Shown: piece by piece, positions 29,079 to 33,071 of the stretch
Layout of the letters: each line of letters begins with the position of its first letter
Numbering within the stretch: the stretch's first letter is position 1
Assembly: GCA_020832805.1 (NCBI GenBank)
Contig: JAFIED010000184.1
Coordinates: 1-33,071 of the forward strand
Direction: 5' to 3'
Source: Pararhodobacter sp.
GTDB taxonomy: Bacteria; Pseudomonadota; Alphaproteobacteria; Rhodobacterales; Rhodobacteraceae
Length of the DNA stretch: 33,071 nt
Translations under genes and position numbers: made by a program
The notes under the pieces: generated by a model
The model's database searches: none
What the model saw: the letters and a program-made list of their open reading frames with translations, nothing else
Told to the model about the DNA's origin: nothing

Positions 29079-31217
29079 ATGGCACAGACAGGATCGGTCG
29101 CACCGGATACGGGCGACGAAGAGGGGCGTTATCACAGACCGGACGATAGCCTGCCCGGCCGCATGGCGTTCTGGTTCGGCATCGGCTTTTCGGTGCTGCA
29201 TATCTGGTTCAATACCATCGGCACCTTGTCCGAGCTCTGGACATCGGTGATCCATTTTGCCGGTTTCGGCTTCATGTGTGCCCTTCTGTATCCGGCATGG
29301 CATGCGCGCACACCGCTGGGCCGCAAGGCAGTGCTGGCGGTGGATGTGATGCTGGGCGTGGCGGCGCTGTCGCTCTTTGCCTATCTGTATGTCAATGAGC
29401 TGGCTTTTTACCGCCGGATGCAGACCACCGGCTTTGCCTGGCAGGACTGGCTGTTCACCGGGCTGGCCGTGCTTTTGGGAATCGAATTCACCCGCCGCAC
29501 CACGGGCTGGATCATTCCTGTCCTGATCATCCTGTCCTTTACCTACATTACCTTCTGGGGGCGCTATGTGGGTGGCATGCTGACCTTTGGCGGCCTGCGC
29601 ACCGACACGATGCTGTTCAGGGTCTTCTACACCGATGACGGCATGTTCGGCACGGTTGCGCGCATTTCGTCCAGCTTTGTCTTCATGTTCATCCTGTTCG
29701 GTGCCTTCCTGATGCGCTCCGGCGCCGGCGCCTTCATCATCGATTTCGCGCAGGTGCTGGCGCGGCGCATGATCGGGGGGCCGGGTATCGTGGCGATCAT
29801 CGGCTCTGGCCTGATGGGCACGATTTCAGGGTCGGCGGTGGCCAACACCGTATCGACAGGGTCGGTGACCATTCCGATGATGAAGCGCGCCGGCATGCCC
29901 GCGCGCACCGCCGCCGCGACCGAAGCCGCCAGTTCAACCGGCGGGCAGATCATGCCGCCGATCATGGGGGCCGGTGCCTTTGTCATGGCCTCGTTCACGC
30001 AGGTGCCTTATCTGACCATTGCCGCCGTCTCGGTGTTGCCGGCAGTGCTTTATTTCCTGTCGGTCGGTTTCTATGTGCGGATCACCGCCAAGCGGCTGAA
30101 CCTGGCGCCGATGGACGCACCGGAAAAGACCCTGTGGCAGGTACTGAAAGACAACGGCCTGGCGTTTTTCCTGCCCATCGGCGTGCTGGTGGGACTGATG
30201 ATCTGGGGATACACGCCCACTTATGCCGCCGGTGTTGCCATCATTGCGGTGGTAGTATCAAGTTGGGTCACCAAGAACCCCATGGGGCCCTGGGCGGTGC
30301 TGGAGGCCCTTGCCCTGGGCGCCAGGAACATGGTGATGACCGCTGTGCTGCTGGTCGCCATCGGGGTGGTCATCGCCGCTGTGACCATTTCGGGTATCGG
30401 CAACACATTTTCGCTGATGATCGGCACCTGGTCAGGCGGGTCGGTTCTGATTGCCGTGGTGCTGATCGCGCTGGCCTCGCTGGTGCTGGGCATGGGTTTG
30501 CCGGTGACAGCGGCGTATATTGTGATCGCCACCCTGTCGGCGCCCGCGCTGGCTGACCTGATCACCCGGGTCGAGCTGATCTCGGTCATCGCCTCGGGCG
30601 AGGTACCGCAAGCGGTCGGCGCCATGCTGATGCTGGGCGCGCCAGAGCATGCGGCGCTGATTGGCCAGCCCATGCCGCGCGAGCTTGCCACCGATATCCT
30701 GGCCGCCGCACCGCCCGAATTCATGCGCATGATCATCGAACAGACGCTCAGCAGAGATGTGATCATCGCCGCGCTGCTGGCCGCCCATCTGGTGATCTTC
30801 TGGCTGAGTCAGGACAGTTCGGTCACCCCGCCGGTCTGCCTGACGGCCTTTGCCGCCGCCGCCATCGCCGGGTCGCGCCCCATGGCCACGGGCTTTACGG
30901 CGTGGAAAATGGCCAAGGGTCTGTATATCGTGCCACTTCTGTTCATCTACACGCCGATCCTGCATGGCACGCTATGGGAGAAATTGCAGGTCACGCTGTT
31001 CACCGCTGCCGCCTTGTATTGCTTCGCCGCCGCACTTGAGGGGCATATGGAGGCCGCAATCAGTACCATCCAGAGGGTGCTGCTGGCCGTGCTGTGCGTG
31101 ATCCTGATCTGGCCGGTCACGGCAACCTGGCATTGGGCCGCCCTGGCCGTCTTTTTGGCCCTGCTGGCGTGGAACGTGCTGCAGGACCGCCGGCAGCGCC
31201 AGCCCGCCCCCGCGTGA
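29079..31217 (+). CDS. Fused TRAP transporter permease (DctQ-DctM fusion, TAXI type)
   Basis: This is a 712-residue, multi-spanning inner-membrane protein in which a small-permease-like N-terminal part (about residues 25-180, four to five spans) is joined to a DctM-like part. The latter has the fused-family hallmarks GSGLMGTISGSAVANTVSTG, VTIPMMKRAGMPARTAAATE and ASSTGGQIMPPIMGAGAFVM. A late VTPPVCLTAFAAAAIAGS segment is also typical. I start it at the ATG at 29079, with GAGG about 6 bases upstream; a GTG 24 codons earlier would add a polar, unrelated segment. Such fused permeases work with TAXI binding proteins, here the gene 145 bases upstream. The substrate is unknown. Confidence 0.93.
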   Translation: MAQTGSVAPDTGDEEGRYHRPDDSLPGRMAFWFGIGFSVLHIWFNTIGTLSELWTSVIHFAGFGFMCALLYPAWHARTPLGRKAVLAVDVMLGVAALSLFAYLYVNELAFYRRMQTTGFAWQDWLFTGLAVLLGIEFTRRTTGWIIPVLIILSFTYITFWGRYVGGMLTFGGLRTDTMLFRVFYTDDGMFGTVARISSSFVFMFILFGAFLMRSGAGAFIIDFAQVLARRMIGGPGIVAIIGSGLMGTISGSAVANTVSTGSVTIPMMKRAGMPARTAAATEAASSTGGQIMPPIMGAGAFVMASFTQVPYLTIAAVSVLPAVLYFLSVGFYVRITAKRLNLAPMDAPEKTLWQVLKDNGLAFFLPIGVLVGLMIWGYTPTYAAGVAIIAVVVSSWVTKNPMGPWAVLEALALGARNMVMTAVLLVAIGVVIAAVTISGIGNTFSLMIGTWSGGSVLIAVVLIALASLVLGMGLPVTAAYIVIATLSAPALADLITRVELISVIASGEVPQAVGAMLMLGAPEHAALIGQPMPRELATDILAAAPPEFMRMIIEQTLSRDVIIAALLAAHLVIFWLSQDSSVTPPVCLTAFAAAAIAGSRPMATGFTAWKMAKGLYIVPLLFIYTPILHGTLWEKLQVTLFTAAALYCFAAALEGHMEAAISTIQRVLLAVLCVILIWPVTATWHWAALAVFLALLAWNVLQDRRQRQPAPA

Positions 31218-31220
31218 ATC

Positions 31221-31250
31221 AGAAAGGGCGGTCGCCTGACCGCCCTTTCC
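31221..31250. terminator. Bidirectional terminator-like hairpin
   Basis: AAAGGGCGGTC at 31223-31233 and GACCGCCCTTT at 31238-31248 form a perfect 11-base-pair stem around a 4-base loop. Its A/T-rich foot gives a short U-run in both directions, and it lies between two convergent genes (stops at 31217 and 31273). Confidence 0.8.
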
Positions 31251-31272
31251 GCTGTCGCCGGTTCCGGCCCGG

Positions 31273-32481
31273 TTATTCCGCCGGTACCGGCAAGGCAGTG
31301 CGCGGCGTGCCGAAATGGCGGCGGTTCAGATGCAGCACCAGCCAGATCATTGCCGCCTGCGCGACCAGCGCCGCCGCCGTCAGCGCCCAGAAGCCAAAGC
31401 CGAACTTGGCCATCAACCCGGCCTCGACCAGGCCCTTGTTGACAAAGAAATGCATCATCACCGCAAAGCCGACGCCGGGGCAGACCAGCGCATAGGCGCC
31501 CGGCGAGTTCTCGCGGCCGAACAGGAACCGACCTGCATAGCCCTGACGCGCCAGGATCAAGAGGCCGAACAGGCCGAACAGAACCTGCACCGACACCAGC
31601 TTGGCCAGAAAGGCCAGCGTCTCGCCCGGCACCGAACCCGCGGCCAGATGCTCGCCCAGCCCGTGGTCCTGGCGCAGCGTCAGGATGCCCAGCACGGTGA
31701 CCAGCGGGATGATGATCATCAGCGTCGGCGCGGTTTCCGGGTTGGCGCCGTTTTCCATCATCGCGCGGATGCCCAGGATCAGCGCCACGGCGGCGATCAG
31801 CGCGGCGGTGACCAGAAAGAAGGTGGACAGCACCAGCCCGGTGGCAGCAATCGCCGGGGTCAGGCTGAGTGCGGCGGGCGCAGCCAGGCCCACGCCGACC
31901 ATCGAAAAGGCAAAGGCCGGCAAAATCTGGCCGAAGTTGTTGTTGGCCGCGCAGTTGAAGCCGCCCTCGGTCAGCACCCGGCCGATGAAGCCGCCATAAA
32001 GCCGGAACGCCCAGGTGCCGATGGCCAGAAAGGCGATCATCGCCAGCGGGAACAGATATTCCACCACGCCCCACAGGCCAGGCACAAAGACCATGCCCAG
32101 GATGAAGCCGACATTGACCGCCATCGCCAGCGCCAGCGGCGCGGCCATGACCTGGCTTTGCGCATTGGTCTTTTCGAACTTGGCGAAAGCCTCGCTGCGG
32201 CGCCATTCGGCAAAGCGTTTCAGGCTCCAGATCAGCGATTTCACATGAAGGAAGGCAAAGCCGGCGATCCCGGCCATGGCGGCGGCGATCATCGCCTTGA
32301 CAGTCAGCGAACCGGCAGCAAAGGCGGCGGCGATATCCTCGAACACCGGCACCGGCTGGCCGGGATGCGGAATCCAGAACATCAGCCACATGAAGAAGGT
32401 CACCACCAGCCCCCCGGCGCCCAGCGCGGCGAGAAAATAGAGGGGCGAATAGTTGTCGGATGGACGCGTCATTGCGGGCAT
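31273..32481 (-). CDS. Multi-spanning membrane protein, distant TehA/SLAC1-like or TsoY-type candidate
   Basis: This 402-residue integral membrane protein has about ten hydrophobic spans. The start at 32481 has AAGGA 9 bases upstream; earlier in-frame starts add a polar stretch with no such site. Visible landmarks are NYSPLYFLAALGAGGLVV at residues 10-27, a charged cytoplasmic-looking loop (KSLIWSLKRFAEWRRSEAF), EGGFNCAANNNFGQILPAF around Cys177, and CPGVGFAVMMHFFVNKG around Cys334. These are its only two cysteines. From memory it resembles proteins named TsoY family, some of which are selenoproteins, and more distantly TehA/SLAC1 anion channels. I could not test either, and no Sec codon is used here. 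It is divergent from smc and convergent with the TRAP permease. Confidence 0.75.
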   Translation of the reverse strand: MPAMTRPSDNYSPLYFLAALGAGGLVVTFFMWLMFWIPHPGQPVPVFEDIAAAFAAGSLTVKAMIAAAMAGIAGFAFLHVKSLIWSLKRFAEWRRSEAFAKFEKTNAQSQVMAAPLALAMAVNVGFILGMVFVPGLWGVVEYLFPLAMIAFLAIGTWAFRLYGGFIGRVLTEGGFNCAANNNFGQILPAFAFSMVGVGLAAPAALSLTPAIAATGLVLSTFFLVTAALIAAVALILGIRAMMENGANPETAPTLMIIIPLVTVLGILTLRQDHGLGEHLAAGSVPGETLAFLAKLVSVQVLFGLFGLLILARQGYAGRFLFGRENSPGAYALVCPGVGFAVMMHFFVNKGLVEAGLMAKFGFGFWALTAAALVAQAAMIWLVLHLNRRHFGTPRTALPVPAE

Positions 32482-32661
32482 GGATCGATTCCTTCTGATA
32501 TATTCTGTCATATGAATATGAATTATTGAATGTGAGATTGCAAGAGCGGAAATTGGTGTACATCTTGTGGGCCAAGCCCTGATCATGTGCATATGATGTG
32601 GCTGCACCTTGACTCATGCCTGACTGACCGCGACACTGCCCACCAACAGGCAGAGGTTCCC
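32482..32661. promoter_or_regulatory. Divergent region between membrane-protein gene and smc
   Basis: This 180-base region is unusually AT-rich between 32498 and 32530 (TATATTCTGTCATATGAATA). Bases 32582-32597, ATCATGTGCATATGAT, form an almost perfect 16-base palindrome (14 of 16 positions) that could be an operator. No clear terminator or RNA gene is visible. Confidence 0.4.
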
Positions 32662-33071
32662 TTGCGATTCACCCGGCTGCGCCTCAACGGATTCAAAAGC
32701 TTCGTCGACGCGACCGATCTGGTGATCCGCGACGGGCTGACGGGTGTTGTCGGGCCGAACGGCTGCGGCAAGTCCAACCTGCTGGAGGCGCTGCGCTGGG
32801 TCATGGGTGAAAACCGCCCCACCGCGATGCGCGGCGCGGGGATGGAGGATGTGGTATTCGCCGGCACCGGCACACGCAATCCACGCGCCTTTGCCGAGGT
32901 GGTGTTGCTTCTGGACAACAGCGACCGACGCGCGCCCGCCGGTTTCAACGACAGCGACATGCTGGAGGTGACCCGCCGCCTGACCCGTGACGCTGGCTCT
33001 TCCTATCGGCTGAATGGCAAGGAAGTACGCGCACGCGATGTGCAGATGCTGTTTGCCGATGCCTCGACCGG
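32662..33071 (+). CDS. smc: Chromosome segregation protein SMC (5' part)
   Basis: This is the start of smc, cut by the window edge after 136 codons. It begins with TTG at 32662, with GAGG about 6 bases upstream; no ATG fits the conserved N-terminus. The encoded [16 protein letters not shown], the Walker A motif GPNGCGKSN at residues 31-39, then [11 protein letters not shown], the [10 protein letters not shown] segment and [19 protein letters not shown] match the N-terminal ATPase head of bacterial SMC. SMC forms a dimer with ScpA and ScpB that loads on chromosomal DNA and extrudes loops. The coiled-coil arms, hinge and C-terminal head lie beyond the window. It is divergent from the multi-spanning membrane protein gene. 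Confidence 0.93.
   Translation, partial: MRFTRLRLNGFKSFVDATDLVIRDGLTGVVGPNGCGKSNLLEALRWVMGENRPTAMRGAGMEDVVFAGTGTRNPRAFAEVVLLLDNSDRRAPAGFNDSDMLEVTRRLTRDAGSSYRLNGKEVRARDVQMLFADAST

Noticed and set aside
30947-32617. Open frame of 556 codons on the minus strand in another frame of the multi-spanning protein gene
   Set aside because: The membrane-protein frame 31273-32481 has a ribosome binding site and natural hydrophobic spans. The alternative is Arg/Gly/Ala-rich and runs into the convergent TRAP gene.
1-33071. CRISPR arrays, tRNA, rRNA, transposase or integrase genes
   Set aside because: Reading both strands showed no regular direct repeats with spacers, no tRNA-like cloverleaf and no transposase or integrase motifs.

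Overview
The window looks like one contiguous piece of an alphaproteobacterial chromosome, most likely order Rhodobacterales. The reasons are high GC with strong third-position bias, a serC-serA pair on one strand, an FnrL-type box in front of a small DUF6455-like gene, a tauR/tpa divergent pair, a REP-like intergenic element of a kind I associate with Rhodobacteraceae, and an smc gene with the family's N-terminus. I see no tRNA, rRNA, CRISPR array, insertion sequence or phage gene. No gene-free stretch exceeds about 220 bases.

Layout. (1) 1-1166: a GC-rich edge and a zinc-less medium-chain oxidoreductase. (2) 7049-1141, minus strand: a tight six-gene run of an opine-dehydrogenase-family protein, a 3-hydroxyacyl-CoA-dehydrogenase-family protein, a TRAP binding protein, a small and a large TRAP permease, and an Asp/Glu/hydantoin racemase-like protein lacking both catalytic cysteines. 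It reads as an import-and-catabolism operon for an unknown organic acid or N-substituted amino acid. (3) 10615-7292, minus strand: SDR dehydrogenase, FAD-dependent oxidoreductase and IclR regulator. Divergent from them, 10787-13848 encodes a second TRAP system whose binding protein resembles the 2-oxoacid binder TakP. An inverted repeat sits on the -10 of the SDR promoter. (4) 13877-14315: an FnrL box, a small cysteine-rich DUF6455-like protein and a strong terminator. (5) 17170-14336, minus strand: serC and serA, with a structured leader before serC. (6) 18831-17311 and 19016-20401: divergent MocR-type regulator (TauR-like) and taurine:pyruvate aminotransferase, with two direct repeats between them. 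(7) 23462-20466, minus strand: sulfotransferase, a glycosyltransferase with two GT-A-like halves, and a VOC protein. (8) 23677-26012: Fe-type superoxide dismutase, a REP-like element and an unrecognised membrane protein. (9) 26490-27799: Lrp/AsnC regulator divergent from 4-hydroxyphenylpyruvate dioxygenase. (10) 27914-31217: a TAXI-type TRAP binding protein and its fused permease. (11) 32481-31273: a multi-spanning membrane protein, divergent from the 5' end of smc (32662 to the window edge), which starts with TTG.

The main theme is organic-acid scavenging. Three complete TRAP transporters lie within 33 kb, two beside dehydrogenase genes. In all three, a GC-rich hairpin lies between the binding-protein gene and the first permease gene, which would fit more binding protein than permease being made from one transcript. 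All functions are inferred from sequence reading; no database search was run.
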